The position numbers were made by a program, and so were the translations under genes. From RGIG9041 sp045541455 (GTDB lineage Bacteria > Bacillota > Clostridia > Oscillospirales > QAKW01): a stretch of DNA of 64,000 nucleotides. The stretch spans positions 1-64,000 of the forward strand of contig JAZQJA010000046.1 in NCBI GenBank assembly GCA_045541455.1, given 5' to 3'. Of this stretch, positions 50,274-59,778 are shown one piece after another (position 1 is the first letter of the stretch; the number at the start of each line of letters is the position of its first letter). The notes beneath the pieces are model-generated. The model saw nothing but the letters and a program-made list of their open reading frames with translations, searched no databases and was not told the origin of the DNA.

Positions 50274-50714
50274 CTATGTATAGTAATATAAATCTGTAGG
50301 GTTATAAAAACAGTGATTACCGAGTTTTGTGAAAAAGTAGCCTACCTCACTTGGAAATGTCTGTCGGCAATTTGGAGAATAGGGATTATAAAACCACAGC
50401 GCCCTACCAAAATCGGCAAGTCGCTGTCCCGAAATGGCACGGTCGGCAATTTCAAAATGAATATCTGTCGGACGCATATTATAGATATTTTGAGGATTAT
50501 ACTGTCCGTTTTCAACCTCGCTTGCGCAAACAAACTGACCCGGCTGTAAGATAATTCTGCGTATACTCCCCTGTCCTACTCGTGCATATTCGCCGGATAT
50601 TGCATGTACTCTGTTCATAACAACGCCTGCAACTGCCATCATTCCGTCGTAGCCCTCCCCGCCCGACTCACACTCTATCAACCTTGCAAGCAGTTCTCTG
50701 TCGGTTAGCACCAA
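50274..50714 (-). CDS. cwlJ: Spore cortex-lytic hydrolase CwlJ
   Basis: This 146-aa Hydrolase_2 (SleB/CwlJ) protein has LLARLIECESGGEGYDGMMA with the conserved catalytic Glu. VAGVVMNRVHA and the RALWFYNP segment are also typical of the family. It has no signal peptide or peptidoglycan-binding domain, as in CwlJ and unlike SleB. It breaks down the spore cortex on germination. The start is a TTG at 50714 or a GTG one codon later, after AGGGTGGG. Confidence 0.92.
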   Translation of the reverse strand: MVLTDRELLARLIECESGGEGYDGMMAVAGVVMNRVHAISGEYARVGQGSIRRIILQPGQFVCASEVENGQYNPQNIYNMRPTDIHFEIADRAISGQRLADFGRALWFYNPYSPNCRQTFPSEVGYFFTKLGNHCFYNPTDLYYYT

Positions 50715-50783
50715 ATACCCACCCTTCTATATGAAATAGGCAAAAATCACCTATTAATATATATGTAGAAAAAATAAAAAAAT

Positions 50784-50826
50784 AACTGTTGCCAACATAT
50801 CACAAAAACTGTGGCAACAGGTATTT
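50784..50826 (-). terminator. Terminator after the second SLH gene
   Basis: CTGTTGCCA (50786-50794) pairs with TGGCAACAG (50812-50820) around a 17-base loop. Outer A/T pairs extend the stem and T-rich sequence follows. Confidence 0.7.
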
Positions 50827-51459
50827 TTATTTAGTTATACTTGCAAGATTTGAATTATAAACAATTTGTGCAAACGCTGCACGGGTACAACCGCCACGCG
50901 GAACAAAATTGTTGTTTTCCATACCGTTTACAATGCCTGCACGCTGAAGCCTTATAACTGCATCAAGCGCCCATGGACTTATTTGCTGTTCATCTGCAAA
51001 TGCTTCTTTTTGCGCATTCGACGTTGACAAACCCAAAAAGTCAAAATAGTTTGAAAGCATTAGACAAACTTGTTCACGTGTTACCGGTAGTAAAGGTTTG
51101 AATTGAGTTTCTGACACGCCCTTGACAATTCCATTTTGTTTTGCCCATTCAACAGAAAGGCCATACCAACTGTCAAAGCTTACATCTTCAAACGATGAAC
51201 GAACTAAAACATCTGTTTTTGCACCGGCAAGACGTGCCAGTACTGTAACAACCATAGCACGCGTCATTGCACCGTCAGGGTCAAACCGACTGTCACTTAT
51301 GCCAACCATAACAGAATTTGTACTAACATATTGCACCGCATCATAATACCAGTCACCGTATTTAACATCCTCAAACACAATTGGTGTTGCCGCAAAAAGC
51401 GAAAAAGACGAACAAAGCAACAAAACAACCGTTAACACGGCAATTAATCTATTTTTCAT
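50827..51459 (-). CDS. Secreted triple-SLH protein
   Basis: This 210-aa protein consists of a signal peptide (LIAVLTVVLLLCSSFSLFAA) and almost only three SLH repeats: YDAVQYVSTNSVMVGISDSR, VEWAKQNGIVKGVSETQFKP and VIRLQRAGIVNGMENNNFVP. It carries no other domain, so it may be a simple wall-bound coat or adaptor protein. It is a single-gene unit. Confidence 0.92.
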   Translation of the reverse strand: MKNRLIAVLTVVLLLCSSFSLFAATPIVFEDVKYGDWYYDAVQYVSTNSVMVGISDSRFDPDGAMTRAMVVTVLARLAGAKTDVLVRSSFEDVSFDSWYGLSVEWAKQNGIVKGVSETQFKPLLPVTREQVCLMLSNYFDFLGLSTSNAQKEAFADEQQISPWALDAVIRLQRAGIVNGMENNNFVPRGGCTRAAFAQIVYNSNLASITK

Positions 51460-51536
51460 ACACTCACCTATTTATATAATAGTATATTGATTATACTACA
51501 TTATTTAATATAAGTCAACACAGCTGTATTTTAAGT

Positions 51537-51569
51537 AAAAAAGCAAGGTGCTTTGCACCTTGCTTTTTA
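51537..51569 (-). terminator. glg operon terminator
   Basis: AAAAGCAAGGTGC pairs with GCACCTTGCTTTT around TTT, followed by T-rich sequence. It closes the glgC-glgD-glgA-glgP transcript; A/T tracts make it work in both directions. Confidence 0.9.
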
Positions 51570-51570
51570 T

Positions 51571-53955
51571 TTATATCTTTTTAAGTTTCCAGATATTTTC
51601 GGCATATTCTGTAACACTGCGGTCAGAAGCGAAAAAGCCTGCCTTTGCAATATTCACAAGTGACATACCGTTCCAAAGCAACTTATCACCGTATGCTTCG
51701 TTTACACGGGCTTGCGCTTCACGATAGCTGTCAAAATCAGCCATTGTCATATACGGGTCTGAATCAAGCAAGTAATGAACAATGCTGTCAAAGTTTTTAC
51801 CGCAAACACCGCCTGATGCTACAAAATCAATTATTGCACGTAAGTCATAATTGGAATTGTAAATGTTTCTGGGACGATACTCGTTTCTAAGCGCATTTAC
51901 TTCTTCTGTATGCATTCCAAACAAGAACATATTATCGTCGCCGACCTGTTCGTTAATTTCAACATTAGCGCCGTCAAGCGTACCGATTGTAAGCGCACCG
52001 TTAATCATAAATTTCATATTACCGGTACCTGATGCCTCTTTACCTGCCAGAGAAATTTGCTCTGAAACCTCGGCAGCAGGCATCATTATCTCTGCAAGTG
52101 ATACCCTATAGTCTGCAAGGAAAACAACTTTAAGCTGACCGCCGATTGTTGTGTCATTATTTACAAGGTCTGCAATAGCACATATAAAACGAATAATTTC
52201 TTTTGCCATTACATAGCCGGCAGACGCCTTTGCACCGAAAATAAATGTTCTGGGCTGAATGGTAAGCCCCTCATTTTTGATTTTCCTATAAAGGTGAAGA
52301 ATATGAAGTGCGCACAAAAGTTGTCTTTTATACTCGTGCAAACGCTTTGACTGCACATCAAAAATTGAATTTGGTGAAACCGAAATACCACAGCTGTCAC
52401 CGATATATTTTGCAAGACGGCGTTTATTTTCGAGTTTTATCTCCCTAAGACGCTCTAAAACTGCTTTGTCATTTTTAAACTTTAAGAAGTTTTCGAGTTG
52501 TGCTGCATCTTTAATAAATCCATCGCCTATTGTTTCACACAAGAGTTCTGTAAGTTTGGGGTTAGACTGACAAAGCCAACGGCGATGCACGATACCATTT
52601 GTAACATTTGTAATTTTACCCGGGAAAATATCGTTATAATCTCTAAACAAATCACGCTTTAATATATCACTATGCAGGCTTGAAACACCGTTTACACAAA
52701 ACGCACAAGCAACACAGAGGTTTGCCATTTTAACCATACCGTTTGAGATGATTGCAATTTTATCAATCACATAGCGTTTTTCGGGATGATTTGTATAAAC
52801 CATCTCACAAAAACGACGGTTGATTTCTTTAACAATCGAGTAAATTCTGGGTAGAATTGACTCAAACATACCACAACTCCACTGCTCTAAGGCTTCGCTC
52901 ATTACAGTATGGTTGGTATATGCCAAAGTTTTTGAGCAAATATCAAAAGCACTGTCCCAATCATAATTATGCTCATCCATAAGTATACGCATAAGTTCGG
53001 GCACGCAAAGTGCCGGATGGGTGTCGTTGATATGAATAACCGCTTTATCACTTAAATTATCAAGACTAGGATACTTATCTAGATGTTCTTTAATAATATT
53101 TTTAAGCGATGCACTTACAAAGAAGTACTGCTGACGCAGACGAAGGCGTTTGCCTGTTTCATGGTCATCTGCAGGATAAAGTACCTTTGATATTGCCTCA
53201 CTCTGAGCCTCGTTTTCAACACTCTTAAGATACTCACCTCTTGAGAAAAGTGACATATCAAAATTGTCAAGGCTTTTTGCGCCCCAAATACGAAGAGTAT
53301 TTACAATATCGCCGTTACCCGAAATAAGAATATCATAGGGTACAGCAAGTACCTTTGAATAGTTTTTGTGAACTGTTTTAAGGCCTGTATCACTCCACAT
53401 TTCCTCTACATATCCGCCAAAGTAAACCTCTTGTGCTTCGTCAGGACGAGGAACGAGCCAGCCGCCACCCATTTCGAGCCAGTTGTCAGGAAATTCAACC
53501 TGCCAACCATCCATAATTACCTGTTTAAAAATACCGAACTCATAACGAATTGAAAAACCGGTTGCAGGATAGTTTAGACCGGTGAGTGAATCAAGATAGC
53601 AAGCAGCCAGTCGGCCGAGACCGCCGTTTCCAAGGCCTGCATCAGGTTCCATCTCATATAGTTTTTCAAGATCACTGCCAAGGTCAGCAAGTGCTGATTT
53701 CATTTCGTCTTCAATTCCCAGATTATAAAGATTGTTTTTAAGGGAACGGCCGATGAGAAACTCCATCGACATATAATAAACCTTTTTAGCACCTGCGTTA
53801 TCAAAACGCTCCAACGAGTCTGCACGCATTTTCTGAAGTTTTTCAACAGTAAGTGCTATTACAACCTCATACATCTGTCTGTCAGTGGCTTTTGAAGGCT
53901 TGACAGCAAACTTGTTTACAAGTTCTTCTTCGATTCTTTGCTTGAGATTTGCCAA
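51571..53955 (-). CDS. glgP: Glycogen/starch phosphorylase
   Basis: This 794-aa GT35 enzyme releases glucose-1-phosphate from glycogen. The PLP lysine lies in EASGTGNMKFMINGALTIG, near residue 640. EPDAGLGNGGLGRLAACYLD and VIHINDTHPALCVPELMR are classical segments. It is the last gene of the glycogen operon, 27 bases after glgA, so degradation and synthesis are co-transcribed. AGGAGG precedes the start. Confidence 0.97.
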   Translation of the reverse strand: MANLKQRIEEELVNKFAVKPSKATDRQMYEVVIALTVEKLQKMRADSLERFDNAGAKKVYYMSMEFLIGRSLKNNLYNLGIEDEMKSALADLGSDLEKLYEMEPDAGLGNGGLGRLAACYLDSLTGLNYPATGFSIRYEFGIFKQVIMDGWQVEFPDNWLEMGGGWLVPRPDEAQEVYFGGYVEEMWSDTGLKTVHKNYSKVLAVPYDILISGNGDIVNTLRIWGAKSLDNFDMSLFSRGEYLKSVENEAQSEAISKVLYPADDHETGKRLRLRQQYFFVSASLKNIIKEHLDKYPSLDNLSDKAVIHINDTHPALCVPELMRILMDEHNYDWDSAFDICSKTLAYTNHTVMSEALEQWSCGMFESILPRIYSIVKEINRRFCEMVYTNHPEKRYVIDKIAIISNGMVKMANLCVACAFCVNGVSSLHSDILKRDLFRDYNDIFPGKITNVTNGIVHRRWLCQSNPKLTELLCETIGDGFIKDAAQLENFLKFKNDKAVLERLREIKLENKRRLAKYIGDSCGISVSPNSIFDVQSKRLHEYKRQLLCALHILHLYRKIKNEGLTIQPRTFIFGAKASAGYVMAKEIIRFICAIADLVNNDTTIGGQLKVVFLADYRVSLAEIMMPAAEVSEQISLAGKEASGTGNMKFMINGALTIGTLDGANVEINEQVGDDNMFLFGMHTEEVNALRNEYRPRNIYNSNYDLRAIIDFVASGGVCGKNFDSIVHYLLDSDPYMTMADFDSYREAQARVNEAYGDKLLWNGMSLVNIAKAGFFASDRSVTEYAENIWKLKKI

Positions 53956-53982
53956 TTTAAAAGTCCTCCTAAAATAAATGAG

Positions 53983-55401
53983 CTATATTATTGAGCGATA
54001 CAGCTCAAGGTATTGCTGTGCTGATTTGTCCCAGCTATAGTCGCCGGACATTGCATTTTTCTTGATTTGTGCAAAATCTTGTTTGCTATTATAAAGTTCT
54101 AGGGCACGCCAAATTGCATTAGCCATATCACCATCGTCAATATTACAGAATGTGATACCGTTACCCTCACCCGTTTGATGATTAAACGGGATTACAGAGT
54201 CGGCAAGGCCGCCTGTAGCACGAACTATAGGAATTGTACCGTAGCGAAGCGCTATCATCTGTGCAAGACCGCAAGGTTCAAATTCACTGGGCATTAAGAA
54301 AAAGTCTGCGCCTGCATAAATACGCTGTGCTAGTGCAGAGTCAAACCCTATAATTGCACGAAGTTTATCGGGGTAAACTGCAGCCATATTGCGCAAAAAT
54401 TCTTCATAACAAAAGTCACCCGAGCCGAGAATTACAACCTGAACATCAAGTGTCATCATCCATTCAAGGCGTTTGCAGACAAGTTCCATGCCCTTTTGGT
54501 GAGTAAGGCGTGTAACCATACCTATAACAGGTATATCATTTGTCTTTTTAAGTCCCATTTCCTGCTGCAAAGCATATTTATTATGGAATTTAAGATGACG
54601 TGTTTTAAAACTGTAATTTGTTTTAATACGTGTATCTGTTTCGGGATTAAAAGTTTCGGTATCAATACCGTTTATAATGCCTGACAGTTTATACTGCCTT
54701 GCTTTAAGAATATGGTCAAGACCGTAAGAGTAAAACGGATTTAGAATTTCATTTGCATAGTTTGGAGAAACTGTTGTTACCTTGTTTGAACATTCAATAG
54801 CACCTTTGACAAGGTTTAAACACTCACCGTAATATAACAGAGAGCGATGTTCTACAGGCAAGCCGAAAACATTACCCAAAACATAGGCATCAAATTTCCC
54901 TTGAAACTCAATATTATGGATAGTAAATACTGTCTTTATATTTCCATAGCCTGCGCGAAGGCGAAACTGCGTGTCAAGTAAAACAGGTACAAGCGCTGTA
55001 TGCCAGTCATTACAGTGTAATACATCGGGAATAAAGTTTATTACCGGTAAAACCTCTAAAATAGCCCTTGAAAAGAAAGCAAAGCGCTCACCGTCGTCAA
55101 ATTCGCCGTAAATTCGGGAACGGTTAAAATAAAACTCGTTATCTATTAGATAGTATATCACACCGCCCGATTTATACTCAAAAATACCGCAATACTGCTT
55201 ACGCCATGCATTATAGATATAAAAATGGGTAAGGTATTTGCAATTTTCACGCATTTTACCGATTGCAGAATAATAAGGGATAATAACTCTTACATCTTCA
55301 CCCATACCGCAAAGGGCTTTGGGCAAAGCACCTGCAACATCTCCAAGACCGCCGACTTTGATAAGCGGAGCCGCCTCACCTGCCGCATACAGAACTTTCA
55401 A
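53983..55401 (-). CDS. glgA: Glycogen synthase
   Basis: This 472-aa GT5 enzyme adds ADP-glucose to glycogen. The ADP-glucose-binding KVGGLGDVAGALPKAL lies at residues 16-31. FIPDVLHCNDWHTALVPV, VTRLTHQKGMEL and MPSEFEPCGLAQMIALRYG complete the fold. It follows glgD by 36 bases and has AGGAGG upstream. Confidence 0.97.
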   Translation of the reverse strand: MKVLYAAGEAAPLIKVGGLGDVAGALPKALCGMGEDVRVIIPYYSAIGKMRENCKYLTHFYIYNAWRKQYCGIFEYKSGGVIYYLIDNEFYFNRSRIYGEFDDGERFAFFSRAILEVLPVINFIPDVLHCNDWHTALVPVLLDTQFRLRAGYGNIKTVFTIHNIEFQGKFDAYVLGNVFGLPVEHRSLLYYGECLNLVKGAIECSNKVTTVSPNYANEILNPFYSYGLDHILKARQYKLSGIINGIDTETFNPETDTRIKTNYSFKTRHLKFHNKYALQQEMGLKKTNDIPVIGMVTRLTHQKGMELVCKRLEWMMTLDVQVVILGSGDFCYEEFLRNMAAVYPDKLRAIIGFDSALAQRIYAGADFFLMPSEFEPCGLAQMIALRYGTIPIVRATGGLADSVIPFNHQTGEGNGITFCNIDDGDMANAIWRALELYNSKQDFAQIKKNAMSGDYSWDKSAQQYLELYRSII

Positions 55402-55437
55402 TTTTATTCCTCCTATGATAGATATATAAGATATGAG

Positions 55438-56565
55438 CTAGATTTCTGTGTTTTTAACTAAAACATACGGGTACTCTTTTGCACCGCAAAGATTTTTATT
55501 TTCAGACACTATATTATTTTTATCCAAAATAACACTATTTAATGTACTGCCTTTGCCAATAACAGTATTTTGCATAATAATTGAATTTTCTACAACTGCG
55601 CCTGCCTCGATTTTAACATTACGGAAAATAATTGAGTTTTTAACTGTTCCGTCAATATGGCAGCCGTCTGCTATTACACTGTTTTCAATTTTTGCGTTAT
55701 AATGATAAAGAGTGGGAACAGAGTCTTTTACCCTTGTGATAACCGGACGCTTAGGATTGAAAACATCTGCCCTGTTTTCACTATCAAGCATCATCATTGA
55801 TGTATTATAGTAATCTTTTTCAGTGTATACTATTTGTGCAAAGCCTTTGTGTTCATAACCAACTATCTTTAGTTTATCAACATTCTTAATGAGTGCAGAA
55901 CTTTCAAAGTTGTACTGATCACGTGCATCTGCATGGCGAATAATTTCCATAAGCAAATCACGCTTTAATATATATATACCAAGCGCTATTTTCTTTAGCT
56001 GATTGTCCGCCTCACTGTATGTCATATCGCAAACACGACCGTTATCATCGATTTCTAGCACGATATGATTATGAGAATTTGCAATATGATCTGAATAAAT
56101 TGCGGTTACATCTGCACCACTGTTTATATGGCTTTCAAATACACAGTCAAAGTCAATGTTAGCAATGACATTTGCATCGGACAAAACAACATATTCTTCA
56201 CGTATTGATTTAATATACGGCTGAATAGAGCGAAGCGCATCAAGTTTGCCCCTTGCCATAAAAGCCTCGTTATTATTCTTTGTTCTGTAAAACGGAGAGA
56301 GAATGCGAAGGCCTGAATTACGATGGTCAAGATCCCAATATCTGCCACGTCCGAGATGGTCTTCAAGAGAGGCATAATTTCGTCTTGTAATAACCGCAAC
56401 ATTGTTTACACTTGCATGCACAAGTGAAGACAAAACAAAGTCTACCATACGAAACCTACCGCCGAATGGGATAGATGCAAGGGTGCGATTTGTTAGCAAT
56501 TCATTATTAATTTCATTATAGGTATCGGAAAAAATTATAGCTGAAAATTGATTCATTGTTGTCAC
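55438..56565 (-). CDS. glgD: GlgD, non-catalytic ADP-glucose pyrophosphorylase subunit
   Basis: This 375-aa protein shares the GlgC fold (IPFGGRFRMVDFVLSSLVHA, then left-handed beta helix with IEAGAVVENSIIMQNTVIG). It lacks the catalytic GGxGxRL loop at the N-terminus, reading SAIIFSDTYNEI instead. This is the regulatory partner found with GlgC in Firmicutes. It starts five bases after glgC. Confidence 0.95.
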   Translation of the reverse strand: MTTMNQFSAIIFSDTYNEINNELLTNRTLASIPFGGRFRMVDFVLSSLVHASVNNVAVITRRNYASLEDHLGRGRYWDLDHRNSGLRILSPFYRTKNNNEAFMARGKLDALRSIQPYIKSIREEYVVLSDANVIANIDFDCVFESHINSGADVTAIYSDHIANSHNHIVLEIDDNGRVCDMTYSEADNQLKKIALGIYILKRDLLMEIIRHADARDQYNFESSALIKNVDKLKIVGYEHKGFAQIVYTEKDYYNTSMMMLDSENRADVFNPKRPVITRVKDSVPTLYHYNAKIENSVIADGCHIDGTVKNSIIFRNVKIEAGAVVENSIIMQNTVIGKGSTLNSVILDKNNIVSENKNLCGAKEYPYVLVKNTEI

Positions 56566-56570
56566 CTACC

Positions 56571-57782
56571 CTATCTGCCGCTGTACGGCTCAATCATTTC
56601 TTTTGGAGAAACTACCTGACCTGCTTTTATAACAGCGCCTTTGCCGATTACTGCTATACCCCAATCTTCAGGATTTACATAGCATTCCGGCGAGTCGCCT
56701 ATAACAGCGCCGTCCTCTATAACTACATCCTCTGCAATAATTGCATATTTTATATCAACATTTTTACCGATTTTAGTATTAGGCATTACTACGCTTGAGT
56801 TAATAGTTGTCCCCTGCTTTACTGTTACGCCCTCAAAAATAACAGAATACCAGAGTCTGCCGTCGATACTGCAATTTTCAGTAATCATACTTTCAATTAT
56901 TTCCGCATTTTTACCTATGTACTGCGGAACATTTGCATCAAAACGAGAATATATTTTCCATTTAGGGTCAGAAAGATTAAGAGGTATGCGCGGATTTAAA
57001 AGGTCCATATTGGCTTCCCAAAGACTATCGATTGTTCCAACATCTTTCCAATAGCCTTCGAATTTATATGCCATCATTTTTTCACCTGCAGCAATCATAT
57101 TAGGTAAAATATTACCACCGAAATCGTTTTTGCTGTTAGGGTCGTTTTCGTCATCAATAAGATACTGTTTAAGTTTTGACCATGTGAAAATGTATATACC
57201 CATTGATGCATTATTACATTTAGGATGCTCGGGCTTTTCTTCGAATTCATAAATTTGATTGTTTTCATCGGTATTCATAATACCAAAGCGCGATGCCTCT
57301 TCAATAGGCACCGGAAGTGCTGCAACAGTACAAGCAGCGCCGTGCTGTTTATGATACTCAAACATTTTTGAATAGTCCATTTTATAAATGTGGTCACCGG
57401 ACAAAACGAGTACATATTCTGCATCGTATTTATCAATAAACTGAATGTTTTGATAAACGGCATTTGCAGTACCTTTATACCATTCGCCGCTGTCTGCCTT
57501 TACATAAGGCGGAAGAACATGAACACCGCCGTTAATACGATTGAGATCCCACGGCATACCGTTACCGATATACGCATTGAGTTCTAGTGGTTGATACTGT
57601 GTTAAAACACCCACCGTATCAATACCGGAATTTACGCAATTTGACAGCGTAAAATCAATAATTCTGTACTTACCGCCAAATGGAACCGCAGGTTTTGCGG
57701 TATTTTTAGTAAGCACATACAGGCGTGACCCCTGTCCGCCTGCAAGGAGCATTGCGACTAATTCTTTACTTTTCTTGAACAT
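56571..57782 (-). CDS. glgC: Glucose-1-phosphate adenylyltransferase
   Basis: This 403-aa catalytic subunit makes ADP-glucose from ATP and glucose-1-phosphate. The catalytic loop MLLAGGQGSRLYVLTKNTAK and PFGGKYRIIDFTLSNC are at the N-terminus, and a beta-helix domain at the C-terminus. I start it at the ATG at 57782 (MFKKSK), six bases after GGAGGG; the in-frame GTG at 57788 overlaps that site. It heads the glg operon. Confidence 0.97.
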   Translation of the reverse strand: MFKKSKELVAMLLAGGQGSRLYVLTKNTAKPAVPFGGKYRIIDFTLSNCVNSGIDTVGVLTQYQPLELNAYIGNGMPWDLNRINGGVHVLPPYVKADSGEWYKGTANAVYQNIQFIDKYDAEYVLVLSGDHIYKMDYSKMFEYHKQHGAACTVAALPVPIEEASRFGIMNTDENNQIYEFEEKPEHPKCNNASMGIYIFTWSKLKQYLIDDENDPNSKNDFGGNILPNMIAAGEKMMAYKFEGYWKDVGTIDSLWEANMDLLNPRIPLNLSDPKWKIYSRFDANVPQYIGKNAEIIESMITENCSIDGRLWYSVIFEGVTVKQGTTINSSVVMPNTKIGKNVDIKYAIIAEDVVIEDGAVIGDSPECYVNPEDWGIAVIGKGAVIKAGQVVSPKEMIEPYSGR

Positions 57783-57885
57783 TTGCACCCTCCGTAATAT
57801 TTTTATTTTTTTACTTTTTAACTTTTATGCGCAAAACTGAAAATGTATTCACAAAAATAAGTTAATCTAAAAATTATTTTTATTA

Positions 57886-57914
57886 TTTACATTCTCTTTT
57901 TAATCTCTTATAAT
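57886..57914 (+). promoter_or_regulatory. Promoter of the GH13 operon
   Basis: TTTACA (57886-57891), 17 bases and TATAAT (57909-57914) lie in the AT-rich 190-base gap between the divergent glgC and amylase genes. Confidence 0.8.
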
Positions 57915-57971
57915 AGATTATACTATATATATTATTTTTTATCAATAACAATTTTCAAAGTAGGATACTAA

Positions 57972-59774
57972 ATGTTTAGATTTGACAGTTATAACACTTT
58001 TTATAAAAGCCCTATGGGCGCTGCACGTTGCGAAAGTGCAGTAACATTCCGAACAGAAGTAAAAAAAGATATTAACGCAAAAGGCGTAAACTTTGTTTTA
58101 CGTGGTGAGTGTGAAACAAAATTTTTACTTAAAAAAAGCGGTACCCGCGGGAACTACGATGTTTTCGAAGGCGAGATTATTATAGAAAATGCCGGCTTGT
58201 ATTTTTACAGATTTGAGGTTATTGATGCAAAAGGTGCGCTTCGTTTTACAGGAACAAACAACGGACATACCGCAGTTTGCGGCGACTGGCTTCCTGAATG
58301 GCGGCTTGCAGCATACGAAAAGGATTTTAAAGCGCCTTGCGGTTTTGAAGGTGCTGTAATGTATCAAATTTTCCCCGACAGATTTTTCAAAGCAGACGGG
58401 GTTGACATAAGCGGTGCAAAAAACTCGCGTATAATTCATGAAAAATGGAATGGTCGTCCGCAGTGCTTTTTTGACTATGACGGTTTTAAATGCAACGATT
58501 ATTTTTTAGGAAATTTACGCGGTATTGAGCAAAAACTGTCTTACATCAAAGATCTGGGTGTTACGCATATTTATCTAAACCCGATTTTTGAAAGTTCTGA
58601 AAACCACAGATATTCCACTTCTGATTATCTTAAAATAGACCCATATCTTGGCAGTGAAGAAGATTTTATCAGTCTTTGCAAAGCTGCAAAAGAACTAGAT
58701 ATAAAAATAATCTTAGACGGTGTGTTTTCTCACACAGGTGATGACAGCCGTTACTTTAATAAATACGGAAATTATGACAGTGTTGGGGCATATAATTCTC
58801 CCGCCTCACCTTTTTATAATTGGTACAACTTTTATAATTACCCTAACGAATATGAATGTTGGTGGGGATTTAAGACGCTGCCAAATGTAAAAGAAACAAC
58901 ACCTGAGTATACCGATTTCATAACCGGAAAGCAAGGCGTTTTAAGGTATTGGATGAGGCGCGGTGCAAGCGGATGGCGGCTTGATGTTGCCGACGAACTT
59001 CCCGACCCGTTTTTAGAAAAAATACGTACTGCCGTTAAAAGTGAAAACGAAAACGCCGTAATTATAGGCGAAGTGTGGGAAAACGCCGTTACAAAGCGGT
59101 CTTACGGTGCACAGCGCAGATTTTTGCTTGGAAAACAATGTGATACCGTTATGAATTACCCGTTTTTAAACGGTATCACAGATTTTATAATCAGCGGAAA
59201 TTCAAGGCAGTTTTATGAGACGGTAATGAGTATCATAAGCGACTATCCGGCGCCATCTGTAAAATGCCTTATGAATATGCTTTCTACTCACGACACAACT
59301 CGTATACTCAACAGACTTGCAACAACAAGTGTGCCCGAAAGGCGCGTACAATCAAAAACCAAACTCACAGAAAACGAACGCAAACTTGGTATATCAAGAC
59401 TTATGGCGGCAGCCATAATCCAGTATACTTTGCCTGGTGTTCCGTGTGTTTTTTACGGTGATGAGGCAGGTGTTGAAGGGTTTGGAGATCCTGCTTGCAG
59501 AGCGACATACCCTTGGGGACAGCAAGACAGCAAATTATTAGAATTGCACAAATCACTTGGCAAAATGCGTAACGATTACAAAATGGATTTTGACGCACCG
59601 ATTGAATTTGAAATATTTGACGGTGGTGTTTTAAAATACCGGAGGGGAAATTTAATTATTACGGTAAACCGCACAGATGCTGATATTAAACTAGACAATA
59701 GCCCGATCATTACGGGATTTTCGGTTAAAGATGGTATTTTATCAAGTGGCGGTGCGGTAGTCCAACGGAGGTAA
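57972..59774 (+). CDS. GH13 alpha-amylase family enzyme (neopullulanase/maltogenic type)
   Basis: This 600-aa enzyme has an N-terminal beta-sandwich of about 115 residues (CBM34-like) and then the TIM barrel. Conserved regions are DGVFSHTG (region I), GWRLDVADE (II, nucleophile Asp), IIGEVWENA (III, acid Glu) and MLSTHDTTR (IV). No signal peptide is present, so it acts in the cytoplasm on maltodextrin or glycogen. It diverges from the glycogen operon, consistent with glycogen or maltodextrin breakdown. Confidence 0.93.
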   Translation: MFRFDSYNTFYKSPMGAARCESAVTFRTEVKKDINAKGVNFVLRGECETKFLLKKSGTRGNYDVFEGEIIIENAGLYFYRFEVIDAKGALRFTGTNNGHTAVCGDWLPEWRLAAYEKDFKAPCGFEGAVMYQIFPDRFFKADGVDISGAKNSRIIHEKWNGRPQCFFDYDGFKCNDYFLGNLRGIEQKLSYIKDLGVTHIYLNPIFESSENHRYSTSDYLKIDPYLGSEEDFISLCKAAKELDIKIILDGVFSHTGDDSRYFNKYGNYDSVGAYNSPASPFYNWYNFYNYPNEYECWWGFKTLPNVKETTPEYTDFITGKQGVLRYWMRRGASGWRLDVADELPDPFLEKIRTAVKSENENAVIIGEVWENAVTKRSYGAQRRFLLGKQCDTVMNYPFLNGITDFIISGNSRQFYETVMSIISDYPAPSVKCLMNMLSTHDTTRILNRLATTSVPERRVQSKTKLTENERKLGISRLMAAAIIQYTLPGVPCVFYGDEAGVEGFGDPACRATYPWGQQDSKLLELHKSLGKMRNDYKMDFDAPIEFEIFDGGVLKYRRGNLIITVNRTDADIKLDNSPIITGFSVKDGILSSGGAVVQRR

Positions 59775-59778
59775 TACT

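Noticed and set aside
50714..50760. Sigma-E/K-like promoter with CATATAGA upstream of cwlJ
   Set aside because: The -10-like match is fair, but the only ATA -35 candidate is about 18 bases away, outside the usual spacing, so it is not listed.
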